Of a DNA stretch of 29,968 nt, positions 9,101 through 15,534 are shown one piece after another (position 1 is the stretch's first letter; each line of letters opens with the position of its first letter). A program made the position numbers and the translations under genes. The notes beneath the pieces were generated by a model. The model saw only the letters and a list, made by a program, of their open reading frames with translations, made no database searches and was not told the DNA's origin. This DNA is from Flavobacterium sp. (GTDB taxonomy: Bacteria; Bacteroidota; Bacteroidia; Flavobacteriales; Flavobacteriaceae): positions 1-29,968 of the forward strand of contig JASLHL010000038.1 in NCBI GenBank assembly GCA_030152225.1, written 5' to 3'.

Positions 9101-10521
9101 TATTAATGACTGCTTCTGTTGCTTCCTTTGGGTTCCTTCCCATGGCACTGAGTAATGGTGCTGGAGCAGAAGTACAACGTCCACTCGCAACTGTTGTAAT
9201 TGGAGGATTAATTTTAGCCACTTTTTTAACGTTATTTATTTTGCCTTTACTTTATATTACCTTCGAACAGAAGCTCCATTTCTCTTTCTTGAAAAAGAAA
9301 AAAGCTAGCGTTCTAACAGCAATTACTTGCCTAGCACTGGCAACAGCAGGTCCTGTAGTTGCACAAACCCCTATTGGACTAACCGAGGCGTTGGATCAAG
9401 CAGTAGCAAACAACAAAATGATTCGAACTGAACACTTGCGAACTGCCTTTGCCAAAGCCTTTATTCATACCTCAACCGATCTTCCGCAAACGGCAATTTC
9501 GGGTGAATTTGGACAGATTAACGGTCCTTATACCGACAATAAATTTACCATCAGTCAAGATATTGCTTTACCAACCGTGTACAGCAAACAAAAAAGCGTT
9601 TATTCCAAAGCATGGCAAAAGAGTATTTTCGAACTATCACTCAAAACCACGGAGGTAAAACGAGAAGTCACTCAAAACTTCTATGACTACTACTATTGGA
9701 GTGAAAAAGAAGAACTACTGCAGCAAGCCGATAGCTTGTACACGAGTTTCTATACCAAAGCTACGTTGCGCTTTACCAAAGGAGAAAGTACGATTTTGGA
9801 ACAAACTACCGCAAAGAATCAATTGGTTAAAATTCAAATGCAACTGGCTGAAGTGGTTCAAGCGAAAAGTTTAGCCCAACTACAGTTAAAATACTTGCTG
9901 AATACCGAAGAAGACATCTTGCCAACATTGGTTGCTCAAAAAATGGAGTTATCCACATTAGAACAGCATCTCAACGATAATCCGCAATTAAAAATAGCAG
10001 AGCAAAACAAAGAACTGGCAGAGGCACAAACCAAATTAGAGCGATCAAAGCTCTTACCTACCCTACAACTCGCCTATAACAACAGCAGTTTTATGGGATT
10101 GGCAGCCAATGAAGTATACTATGATCGAAAAGATCGTTTTCACGCTTTTCAAGTAGGACTGACGTTGCCTTTATTTGATTTTGGACAACGCGGTAGAATT
10201 CGCGCTTCCAAACAAGCAGAAGACTTGGCCACAGCAGAACTGGAACTCACCCAACAAAACGTACAGAACCGTTATCAACAACTGTTGATAACCCTTGAAA
10301 GTAGTCAACAAATATTGACAAGTTATGAACAACAAGCACCGAAAGGAGCTGCTGTAATTATGCAAACGGCAGAACTGCAATTCATCAACGGGGCAATTAA
10401 TTACTTGGAATATGTGCTCTTGACCAATCAAGCCTTGGAATTATTGAGTAACTATTTCGATGCACTCAAGACGTATAATGACACCGTGATCCAAATTAAT
10501 TACCTAACTTCAAATAACTAA
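6163..10521 (+). CDS. czcA: CzcA-type heavy-metal RND pump fused to a TolC-like outer-membrane factor
   Basis: The 1452 residues join two normally separate efflux parts. Residues 1 to about 1035 are a complete HME-RND proton/metal antiporter: N-terminal helix, PIDAVPDITDNQVQI, two periplasmic domains and the C-terminal helix bundle ending LFILPLLYITFEQ. In helix 4, GALDFGLIIDGAVIIVEA places D401, D407 and E414 in the positions of the CzcA proton/metal triad (D402, D408, E415). This favours divalent cations such as Zn, Co, Cd or Ni over Cu/Ag. After a basic patch, KKKK (1044-1047), comes a hydrophobic stretch (1048-1066) ending VVA|QTP, a textbook signal peptidase I site. Residues 1068-1452 are an outer-membrane efflux protein with two helical-hairpin repeats. 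No stop separates the halves. The adaptor gene begins 4 bases downstream. Such fusions occur in Bacteroidota; whether the chain is cleaved is unknown. Confidence 0.93.
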   Translation: MLNKIIEYSIKNKLIIGLLVLGLIGVGLFQMTKLPIDAVPDITDNQVQIITVAPNYGATDIERLVTFPIEQANSNIPGMKSIRSFSRFGLSLITIVFEEDVDIYWARQQVGERLQQVQNDIPKEVGQPELGPISTGLGEIYQYVVRPEKGYEKQYDLTELRSIQDWIVRRQLIAVKGVAEVSSFGGKLKQYEIAIDPNRLDANGITITDVFEALNQNNENTGGAYIEKGPTVLYIRSEGLIGNIEDIENIAISSKNSEFPILIRDIAKVHIGYATRYGALTYNDQGEVAGGIVMMLKGENSNNVIQDVKNRVDEIQKSLPKGVVIEPFLDRTKMVNNAIGTVETNLLEGALIVVLVLVLFLGNFRAGLLVASIIPLAMLFAICMMNLFGVSGNLMSLGALDFGLIIDGAVIIVEAVLHQFSHNNKFKEKVLLKQEEMNQTVIQSASKMMNSAVFGQIIILIVYIPILTLQGIEGKMFKPMAQTVAFALLGAFLLSLTYVPMMSSLILSRKVNTKPNFSDRFMAKLEKIYQKALVKVLEIPKIIYAVVGLLFVSALYILSTLGGEFIPSLEEGDFAVDTKVLQGSNLTTTIASTQKAVHILVSQFPEVEKVVTKIGNSEVPTDPMPMEAGDMMVILKDKKEWTSASSFPELAEKMTQALEEVPGITVGFQFPVQMRFNELMTGARQDVVVKVFGDNLDTLATTANQIGQIINTIPGAANLYVEPITGMPQLLIEYDRAAIARHRLSIGEINRIVNTSLAGQSAGVVYEGENRFDMVVRMEEKSKKDIQQIRYILIPTPAGIQIPLNQLARVEVKEGPNQIQRENAQRRIFVGFNVKGRDVQSIVEELQQKVEAKITLPTGYRITYGGQFENLNEAKERLAIAVPLALVLIFILLFFAFRDIKECLMIFTAIPLSIIGGVFLLALRGMPFSISAGVGFIALFGVAVLNGIVLIAEFNRLRKSGITNIVYVVVRGAKSRLRPVLMTASVASFGFLPMALSNGAGAEVQRPLATVVIGGLILATFLTLFILPLLYITFEQKLHFSFLKKKKASVLTAITCLALATAGPVVAQTPIGLTEALDQAVANNKMIRTEHLRTAFAKAFIHTSTDLPQTAISGEFGQINGPYTDNKFTISQDIALPTVYSKQKSVYSKAWQKSIFELSLKTTEVKREVTQNFYDYYYWSEKEELLQQADSLYTSFYTKATLRFTKGESTILEQTTAKNQLVKIQMQLAEVVQAKSLAQLQLKYLLNTEEDILPTLVAQKMELSTLEQHLNDNPQLKIAEQNKELAEAQTKLERSKLLPTLQLAYNNSSFMGLAANEVYYDRKDRFHAFQVGLTLPLFDFGQRGRIRASKQAEDLATAELELTQQNVQNRYQQLLITLESSQQILTSYEQQAPKGAAVIMQTAELQFINGAINYLEYVLLTNQALELLSNYFDALKTYNDTVIQINYLTSNN

Positions 10522-10525
10522 GACC

Positions 10526-11689
10526 ATGTTTACACCACATAAAACCAGCTTTCGCTTCGCATTCATCGCCCTTTTACTGGCACCGATGTTACTTTTTACC
10601 CAATGTAAAGGAGAAGCTACCCAAGAAGAAGAATCAACTGTACAGGAAGAAACGGATCTTGTACAATTGTCCGATGCACAAATGAAACACGTCGATCTGC
10701 AAACCACACAGATCCAAGAACACAACATTGCAACGGTTTTGAAACTAAATGGAAAAATTGATGTTCCACCTCAAAATTTAATATCCATTACCAATCCACT
10801 GGGAGGCTATATCAAGCAAACCAAACTCATGCCGGGAATGCAGATCAAAAAAGGAGAACAAATTGCCCTGATGGAAGATCCGCGTTATATTGAGTTGCAA
10901 CAGAATTACTTAATTGCCAAAGACAAATTTCAATTTGCTCAATTGGACTATCAACGTCAGAAAGACTTAAACGCAAGTCAGGCCAGCAGTGACAAGGTGA
11001 TGCAACAAGCGCAAGCAGAGATGAATGCACAGCGCATTACCATGCATGCATTAGGCCAACAGCTTAGCTTAATTAATATTAACCCCAATACACTGACGCA
11101 TAATACCATCAGTAGATCCATTGCTATTTACAGTCCAATCAATGGTTTTGTGAGTAATACCTATGTCAATATTGGCAAATACGTTACCCCTTCTGATGTG
11201 TTATTTGAACTCATTGATCCTTCAGATATTCACTTGAATTTAAAAGTATATGAAAAAGATCTTGATAAGCTAGAAGTAGGACAACGTGTGGTGAGTTTTA
11301 CCAACAACAATCCCTCAAAAAAATACGAAGGCGAAATTGTATTGATCAGCATGGATGTCAACGTAGAAGGAACCTCAGAAGTTCACTGTCATTTTGAGCA
11401 TTTTGAAAAAAACCTGTTACCTGGGATGTATATGAATGCCGAAATTGATACCCATTCTGCCCAAACCAAAGCCTTACCAGAAGAGAGCGTTGTGTATTTT
11501 GAAGCCAAGCATTTCGTTTTTATCGAAGTGAGTAAACAAACCTATCAAATGGTCCCTGTTGAGATTGGCGAAACAGAAAACGGTTTTACAGCGATTCGCA
11601 ATGCAGCGTCCCTAACGGGTAAGACCATTGTCTCGAAAGGAGCGTACACCCTACTGATGAAACTCCGTAATACGGAAGACGAAGAGTAA
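10526..11689 (+). CDS. czcB: Periplasmic adaptor (membrane fusion protein) of the RND efflux system, CzcB/CusB-like
   Basis: The 387 residues form the periplasmic bridge between the inner-membrane pump and the outer-membrane factor. The N-terminus has a hydrophobic signal followed by LLFTQC, with Cys27 as the probable lipidated residue; Gln at -1 is unusual for a lipobox. A Glu-rich linker leads into the barrel-sandwich (lipoyl) half: ITNPLGGYIKQTKLMPGMQIKKGEQIALMEDP. A helical hairpin rich in Gln follows (about 125-175), then the second lipoyl half (IYSPINGFVSNTYVNIGKYVTPSDVLFEL) and the beta-barrel domain. No His-rich metal-binding extension is present. It begins 4 bases after the pump stop codon and must be translated from the same mRNA. 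The unit ends at the terminator 11690-11721. Confidence 0.92.
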   Translation: MFTPHKTSFRFAFIALLLAPMLLFTQCKGEATQEEESTVQEETDLVQLSDAQMKHVDLQTTQIQEHNIATVLKLNGKIDVPPQNLISITNPLGGYIKQTKLMPGMQIKKGEQIALMEDPRYIELQQNYLIAKDKFQFAQLDYQRQKDLNASQASSDKVMQQAQAEMNAQRITMHALGQQLSLININPNTLTHNTISRSIAIYSPINGFVSNTYVNIGKYVTPSDVLFELIDPSDIHLNLKVYEKDLDKLEVGQRVVSFTNNNPSKKYEGEIVLISMDVNVEGTSEVHCHFEHFEKNLLPGMYMNAEIDTHSAQTKALPEESVVYFEAKHFVFIEVSKQTYQMVPVEIGETENGFTAIRNAASLTGKTIVSKGAYTLLMKLRNTEDEE

Positions 11690-11721
11690 AAAAAAGTCCA
11701 GCACTAGGCTGGACTTTTTTT
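11690..11721. terminator. Bidirectional terminator between the efflux operon and the convergent lipoprotein gene
   Basis: A 13-bp stem (11690-11702 with 11708-11720, loop ACTAG) is A-rich on the left and T-rich on the right, so it works on both strands. Its right edge overlaps the minus-strand stop codon at 11720-11722. Confidence 0.9.
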
Positions 11722-12127
11722 ATGGTTTTATCGTGCAGTAAATCGTTTTGGAACAATCTCCTCCTTTTACTTCAATTGAAAATTCATAAGGCTTATCACC
11801 GTAATAGCGATTCGTTTGAACAAGCAAACGCCCATCCTCTATTTTCCGCACCGTATAGTGTTCCGTACTATAACTATTAACGGGACGTTCCTCATAGATA
11901 TAGCCATGCTCACCAACTTTCCCTACCTCAATCTTTTGGATAAGGTAAAAAGGTTTAGGCGTAACCTCTACGTATTGCTGTCCTCCTACATTGGGGAAGG
12001 TTAATTTCTTCTGACTTACTTTAGTCGATACCTTACAATCTGGTTCTCGTTCCCAGAGATCAACACATCCCGTCAGCAAAAAAACACCGACAATAAACAA
12101 TACCGCCTTTTTAACTCGTGTGTACAT
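11720..12127 (-). CDS. Small BACON-like lipoprotein
   Basis: The 135 residues start with a lipoprotein signal, FLLTGC, with Cys21 as the acylation site, so it is anchored to the envelope. The remaining part is a single beta-rich domain. KLTFPNVGGQQYVEVTPKPFYLIQKIEVG has the rhythm of a BACON domain (hydrophobic strand, GG turn, alternating V-x-V, aromatic). Three later cysteines (C31, and the C-terminal C125 and C131 region) could form disulfides. BACON domains bind carbohydrate or mucin in some gut Bacteroidetes, but here only the fold is suggested. A -7 element (TACTTTTG) lies 24-31 bases upstream on the minus strand. Function unknown. Confidence 0.75.
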   Translation of the reverse strand: MYTRVKKAVLFIVGVFLLTGCVDLWEREPDCKVSTKVSQKKLTFPNVGGQQYVEVTPKPFYLIQKIEVGKVGEHGYIYEERPVNSYSTEHYTVRKIEDGRLLVQTNRYYGDKPYEFSIEVKGGDCSKTIYCTIKP

Positions 12128-12150
12128 AGGAATCTTTCTAAAAACAAACC

Positions 12151-12158
12151 CAAAAGTA
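12151..12158 (-). promoter_or_regulatory. -7 element TACTTTTG of the BACON-like lipoprotein gene
   Basis: This is an exact TAnnTTTG match on the minus strand, 24 bases before the ATG. A near -33 sequence, TTTC, lies 19 bases further upstream. Confidence 0.6.
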
Positions 12159-12201
12159 AAGCTAAATCACCACCTGTGAAAGTAAATTCATCCACACAGC
12201 A

Positions 12202-12286
12202 ATCGGTTTATACTTGGACGAGTAAAAACAACAAATAATCGCGTTGATGACTATAAAAAAGAATAAATGACAGGGTAACATACAAA
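12202..12286 (+). repeat. 85-bp direct repeat, copy 1
   Basis: It matches 12802-12886 at 80 of 85 positions with no gap; the five differences are all single bases. The sequences flanking the two copies are unrelated on the downstream side, so the boundaries of the unit are sharp. The first bases are ATCGGTTTATACTTGG. Confidence 0.92.
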
Positions 12287-12340
12287 TCCGATGATGAATA
12301 TAATTTATCATCTCTTTTATAAAAGAATTAGAATAAATCT

Positions 12341-12375
12341 AACGCACGGATTCAAATCCGCACGATCGGGTTTAC
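12341..12375. repeat. REP-like palindromic repeat, copy 1
   Basis: AACGCACGGATT-CAAATCCGCACGATCGG contains the inverted pair CGGATT/AATCCG. A second copy with the same surrounding bases occurs at 12779-12806. The form (short GC-rich imperfect palindrome in an A/T-rich spacer, repeated) is like REP elements mobilised by RayT-type transposases; that link is inferred. Confidence 0.7.
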
Positions 12376-12438
12376 ACCTACTCCTGTACCTACCTTCCCG
12401 CTTAGGCCACCTAAAATTCCTCTTTTAATTTCTGCCAT
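12352..12438 (-). pseudogene. Truncated N-terminus of a DUF6266 protein
   Basis: On the minus strand an ATG at 12438 opens 28 codons reading MAEIKRGILGGLSGKVGTG and on to a TGA. The first 18 or so residues match the conserved start of Bacteroidota DUF6266 proteins (K-x-GI-x-GG-x-SGKVGT-x-x-G). Full-length members have about 200 residues. The similarity stops exactly where the REP-like repeat 12341-12375 begins, and the stop codon lies within that repeat. The gene appears to have been cut off by the repeat or by a deletion next to it. No C-terminal part is visible further on. Confidence 0.65.
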
Positions 12439-12648
12439 AATTTACCTTGTTTACTGTTTACTATTTTTTTACCATCGTGCTGTGCTATTCACAAGCTAAA
12501 TGAATAAACTACAAACCTACATCAGTCGAAATTAACCTGCAATATCCCCTTTCCTTATATGGCAAAAAAAAGCTCAAATGGCTTTATTTGCTCCTACACA
12601 AACAACACAAACAGCTGTTATTCAGTCATTTATCTTGTTTGGTTTTAG

Positions 12649-12727
12649 TTTTGTTTGGGTCTTCTTCGGTAAACATGCGTATTTACGGGGGATTCCCCCC
12701 CATTTACCGAAGGTGACTCGAACAAAA
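12649..12727. repeat. Long imperfect inverted repeat with a nested G5/C5 hairpin
   Basis: The 25-base arms 12649-12673 and 12703-12727 pair with 21 matches, and three of the four other positions are G-T wobbles. Inside lies GGGGG (12687-12691) with CCCCC (12695-12699). As RNA or single-stranded DNA this would fold into a very stable cruciform-like structure. Both arms contain TTTTGTT and CTTCGGTAAA blocks. Confidence 0.8.
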
Positions 12728-12750
12728 CCCGAACAAAACCCAATCCGCTG

Positions 12751-12806
12751 GCGTGGATTTAAATACATATTTTAATCCAACGCACGGATCAAATCCGCGC
12801 GATCGG
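12751..12806. repeat. REP-like palindromic cluster, copy 2
   Basis: Two nested palindromes follow each other. GCGTGGATT (12751-12759) pairs with AATCCAACGC (12774-12783) with one bulge, and CGGAT (12785-12789) pairs with ATCCG (12793-12797). The second part repeats the unit at 12341 with two small differences and runs directly into copy 2 of the 85-bp repeat. Confidence 0.7.
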
Positions 12807-12886
12807 TTTATACTTGGACGAGTAAAAACAACAAATAATCGCTTTGATGGCTATAAAAAGGAATAAATGATAGGGTAACATATAAA
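12802..12886 (+). repeat. 85-bp direct repeat, copy 2
   Basis: It lies exactly 600 bp from copy 1, with 94% identity. In this copy the ends form an 8-bp inverted pair, GGTTTATA (12805-12812) and TATAAACC (12881-12888), giving it the look of a very small inverted-repeat element. In copy 1 the right end has decayed (TACAAATC). It stops ten bases before the -7 element of the beta-lactamase gene. Confidence 0.92.
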
Positions 12887-12895
12887 CCCTTTTTT

Positions 12896-12904
12896 TATTT
12901 TTGC
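12896..12904 (+). promoter_or_regulatory. -7 element TATTTTTGC of the metallo-beta-lactamase gene
   Basis: This is an exact TAnnTTTG match followed by C, 83 bases before the ATG. The -33 region (about 12870-12878) falls inside copy 2 of the 85-bp repeat and shows no TTG. Confidence 0.6.
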
Positions 12905-12986
12905 ACAATTAAAATAGTACACGAGGCCAATCGCCATTTTTCGTTGTCTTTGATGTCATCTACTCATTACTAATTCAATCCATCCC

Positions 12987-13712
12987 ATGTACAAATTCAT
13001 TAGCAGCATCATTTTACTTGCTTTTACCTCCTTGACCTATGCACAATCCGACAAATTAAAGGTTGAAAAGCTACAGGACAACATCTATATTTACGTTACC
13101 TATCAAATGTATAACGGTATAGAATATTCATCTAATGCGTTGTATATTTTGACTGATGAAGGAGCGATTCTCATTGACACACCCTGGGACAAAGAACAGA
13201 ATGATCCTTTGGTAGAACACATCAAAAAGCAGCACAATAAGGAAGTAAAATGGGTCATTACCACACACTTTCACGCAGATCGATCTGGTGGATTAGACTA
13301 TTTCAGAAAAGCAGGAGCAGAGACTTATACATATGCTCTAACGAATGAGATTCTCAAATCAAGAAATGAGCCTCAGGCGGAATTCACTTTCGGAAAGGAA
13401 AAGCATTTCACTTTTGGTAAAGAAGAAATCGTTGTTTACTTTTTAGGAGAAGGACACAGCAAGGATAATACAGTAGTGTGGTTTCCGAAGGAAAAAGTTT
13501 TATATGGCGGTTGCTTAATTAAAAGCGCGGAGGCCACAGACATTGGTTTCATTGGAGATGGAAATACCGACGCTTGGCCTGCAACAATTGAAGCCGTTAA
13601 AAACAAATTTAAACAAGCAAAAACAGTAATTCCAGGACATGATAACTGGAATCAAGAAGGGCATATTGAGAATACGGAACGCATTTTATCCGCTTATCAT
13701 GCACTAAAATAA
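12987..13712 (+). CDS. bla: Subclass B1 metallo-beta-lactamase, MUS/TUS type
   Basis: This periplasmic zinc enzyme hydrolyses beta-lactams, including carbapenems in this subclass. The 241 residues begin with a signal peptide that ends near LTYA|QSD (A19). All B1 zinc ligands are present. HFHADRSGG gives H94, H96 and D98. GEGHSKDN gives H157, YGGCLIKS gives C176 and PGHDNW gives H218. Site 1 is therefore three His and site 2 is Asp-Cys-His. The segment VYIYVTYQMYNG-type strand and ALYILTDEGAILIDTPWD are typical of the flavobacterial B1 lineage. MUS-1 and TUS-1 are species-specific chromosomal enzymes of Myroides; I cannot say from memory which allele this is. No integrase, transposase or integron is next to it, but a repeat island is immediately upstream. 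The surrounding genes are housekeeping, which fits an intrinsic gene. Confidence 0.95.
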   Translation: MYKFISSIILLAFTSLTYAQSDKLKVEKLQDNIYIYVTYQMYNGIEYSSNALYILTDEGAILIDTPWDKEQNDPLVEHIKKQHNKEVKWVITTHFHADRSGGLDYFRKAGAETYTYALTNEILKSRNEPQAEFTFGKEKHFTFGKEEIVVYFLGEGHSKDNTVVWFPKEKVLYGGCLIKSAEATDIGFIGDGNTDAWPATIEAVKNKFKQAKTVIPGHDNWNQEGHIENTERILSAYHALK

Positions 13713-13748
13713 AAAAACAAGTAACAATTCTACTATAAACCAATAAGC

Positions 13749-13796
13749 TTAAGATTATTAACAGCAAATAGCTTGTGTTGAAGTTTTTAATCTTAA
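13749..13796. repeat. Inverted repeat upstream of the glyS promoter
   Basis: TTAAGATTA (13749-13757) and TAATCTTAA (13788-13796) form a perfect 9-bp inverted pair, 30 bases apart. It lies between bla and glyS and ends 11 bases before the glyS -7 element. It could be an operator pair or the weak A/T-rich end of the bla transcript. Confidence 0.5.
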
Positions 13797-13806
13797 AGTC
13801 TTTTAT

Positions 13807-13814
13807 TACTTTTG
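13807..13814 (+). promoter_or_regulatory. -7 element TACTTTTG of glyS
   Basis: This exact TAnnTTTG match ends only four bases before the glyS ATG (13819). With normal spacing, transcription starts within about three bases of the ATG, so the mRNA should be leaderless or nearly so. Confidence 0.7.
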
Positions 13815-13818
13815 CAGT

Positions 13819-15363
13819 ATGGCAAAACAAGATGATATTTTTAAGAATGTTATTTCGCACGCAAAGGAGTATGGATATATTTTTCCATCAAGCGAAATAT
13901 ACGATGGTTTGAGTGCAGTATATGACTATGCTCAAAACGGTGTAGAGTTAAAGAGAAATATTAGAGAGTACTGGTGGAAATCCATGGTACAAATGCACGA
14001 AAATATTGTAGGAATTGATGCCTCAATCTTTATGCATCCAACCACTTGGAAGGCTTCAGGTCACGTTGATGCATTCAATGACCCTTTAATTGACAATAAA
14101 GACAGTAAAAAAAGATATAGAGCAGACGTTTTAATTGAAGACTACTGTGAAAAATTACACCAAAAAGCATTAAAAGAGATTGAAAAAGCGAAAAAACGCT
14201 TTGGTGAGTCTTTTGATGAAGAACAGTTTATCGCTACCAATCCACGTGTTGTAGAGTATTACGCAAAGAAAAAAGAAATCTTAGCGCGTATGGCTCACGG
14301 ATTAGATACAGGAGATTTAGCTGATGTAAAAGCGCTAATCGAAGAGTTGGAAATTGCTGACCCAGATACAGGTTCTAAAAACTGGACGGAAGTACGTCAA
14401 TTTAACTTGATGTTCGGTACAAAATTAGGAGCTTCTGCGGATACAGCGATGGATCTTTATTTGCGTCCAGAAACAGCACAAGGTATTTTCGTTAACTTCT
14501 TAAACGTTCAGAAAACAGGACGTATGAAGATTCCTTTTGGTATTGCACAAACAGGAAAAGCATTCCGTAACGAGATTGTTGCGCGTCAATTTATCTTCCG
14601 TATGCGCGAATTTGAACAGATGGAAATGCAGTTTTTCGTGAAACCAGGAGAAGAAATGAAATACTACGAGTATTGGAAAGATACCCGTCTAAAATGGCAT
14701 TTATCCTTGGGAATGGGAGCGGAAAATTACCGTTACCACGACCACGAAAAATTAGCGCACTACGCTAATGCAGCTACCGATATCGAATTCAACTTCCCAT
14801 TCGGATTTAAAGAATTAGAAGGAATTCACTCGCGTACAGATTTCGACTTAAAAGCACATGAACAATTCTCTGGTAAGAAGTTGCAGTTTTTCGACAACGA
14901 AACCAACTCATCTTATGTTCCTTATGTAGTAGAAACATCGGTAGGATTGGATCGTATGTTCTTATCTGTTTTCTCTAAATCTCTACAAGAAGAAACTCTA
15001 GAAGACGGAACAACGAGAACGGTATTAAAATTACCAGCTGTATTAGCACCAACAAAAGCGGCTATTTTCCCATTGGTAAAAAAAGATGGTTTACCAGAAA
15101 TTGCGCAAGCAATTATTGAAGACTTGAAATGGGATTTCAATGTGGCATATGATGAAAAAGATGCAGTAGGACGTCGTTACCGTCGTGCTGATGCTTTGGG
15201 AACTCCATTCTGTATTACTGTGGATCACCAAACATTAGAAGACAAAACAGTGACCATCCGTCACCGCGATACGATGAAACAAGATCGCGTGGCAATTGCC
15301 GATCTTCGTAACCTCATCAATGAAGAAGTTTCCATGAGAAACTGGTTAAAGAAAATGATCTAA
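13819..15363 (+). CDS. glyS: Glycyl-tRNA synthetase, dimeric type
   Basis: This class II synthetase charges tRNA-Gly with glycine in the cytoplasm. The 514 residues are of the single-chain alpha2 type, not the alpha2beta2 GlyQ/GlyS pair. The start MAKQDDIFKNVISHAKEYGYIFPSSEIYDGL is the family's conserved N-terminus, so the ATG is secure. Class II motif 2 is at FRNE (249-252, in GKAFRNEIVARQFIFR) and motif 3 at GLDRMF (376-381). The C-terminal anticodon-binding domain covers about residues 410-514 (KAAIFPLVKKDG, then the GRRYRRADALGTPF segment). It is a single-gene unit between the -7 element at 13807 and the strong terminator at 15384-15417. Confidence 0.97.
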   Translation: MAKQDDIFKNVISHAKEYGYIFPSSEIYDGLSAVYDYAQNGVELKRNIREYWWKSMVQMHENIVGIDASIFMHPTTWKASGHVDAFNDPLIDNKDSKKRYRADVLIEDYCEKLHQKALKEIEKAKKRFGESFDEEQFIATNPRVVEYYAKKKEILARMAHGLDTGDLADVKALIEELEIADPDTGSKNWTEVRQFNLMFGTKLGASADTAMDLYLRPETAQGIFVNFLNVQKTGRMKIPFGIAQTGKAFRNEIVARQFIFRMREFEQMEMQFFVKPGEEMKYYEYWKDTRLKWHLSLGMGAENYRYHDHEKLAHYANAATDIEFNFPFGFKELEGIHSRTDFDLKAHEQFSGKKLQFFDNETNSSYVPYVVETSVGLDRMFLSVFSKSLQEETLEDGTTRTVLKLPAVLAPTKAAIFPLVKKDGLPEIAQAIIEDLKWDFNVAYDEKDAVGRRYRRADALGTPFCITVDHQTLEDKTVTIRHRDTMKQDRVAIADLRNLINEEVSMRNWLKKMI

Positions 15364-15383
15364 AAATTTAGCTCATAATAACG

Positions 15384-15417
15384 AGAGGGTGTCCCAAAAG
15401 GACACCCTCTTTTTTTG
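15384..15417 (+). terminator. Terminator of glyS
   Basis: An 11-bp perfect stem (AGAGGGTGTCC 15384-15394 with 15400-15410, loop CAAAA) followed by eight T. Confidence 0.95.
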
Positions 15418-15534
15418 TTAACCTACGGCTTGAATAGGGAGATAGATTCATCGAACACCAAAACAAAAGTAAACTCAATGAGATAAAGGAGCAATGGGGG
15501 CGATTAATCGCTTCCAACTCATTACTTCTAGTCC

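Larger units (their letters stand above)
12128..12986. other. Gene-poor repeat island
   Basis: This 859-base stretch has no intact gene. It holds, in order, copy 1 of an 85-bp repeat, a short inverted repeat (GATGAT 12290-12295 with ATCATC 12307-12312), a REP-like palindrome, a truncated DUF6266 gene, a long hairpin (12649-12727), a second palindromic cluster and copy 2 of the 85-bp repeat, followed by the beta-lactamase promoter. Its content is typical of a place where small mobile or REP-type repeats accumulate between convergent and divergent genes. Confidence 0.8.

Noticed and set aside
12202..12260. Coding tail (minus-strand frame ending in VQV) within the 85-bp repeat
   Set aside because: The frame is open in both copies but two of the five differences change amino acids, and no upstream gene connects to it.
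12202..12286. CRISPR array
   Set aside because: Only two copies 600 bp apart, unit length 85 bp, no regular spacers and no cas gene.
12578..12775. A 65-codon open frame in the repeat island
   Set aside because: It runs straight through the long hairpin and a palindromic repeat, has no promoter element, and its composition follows the inverted repeats rather than a protein fold.
13819..15363. Horizontal transfer of the bla-glyS segment
   Set aside because: Base composition and codon use look like the rest of the window, and no integrase or tRNA junction is present.
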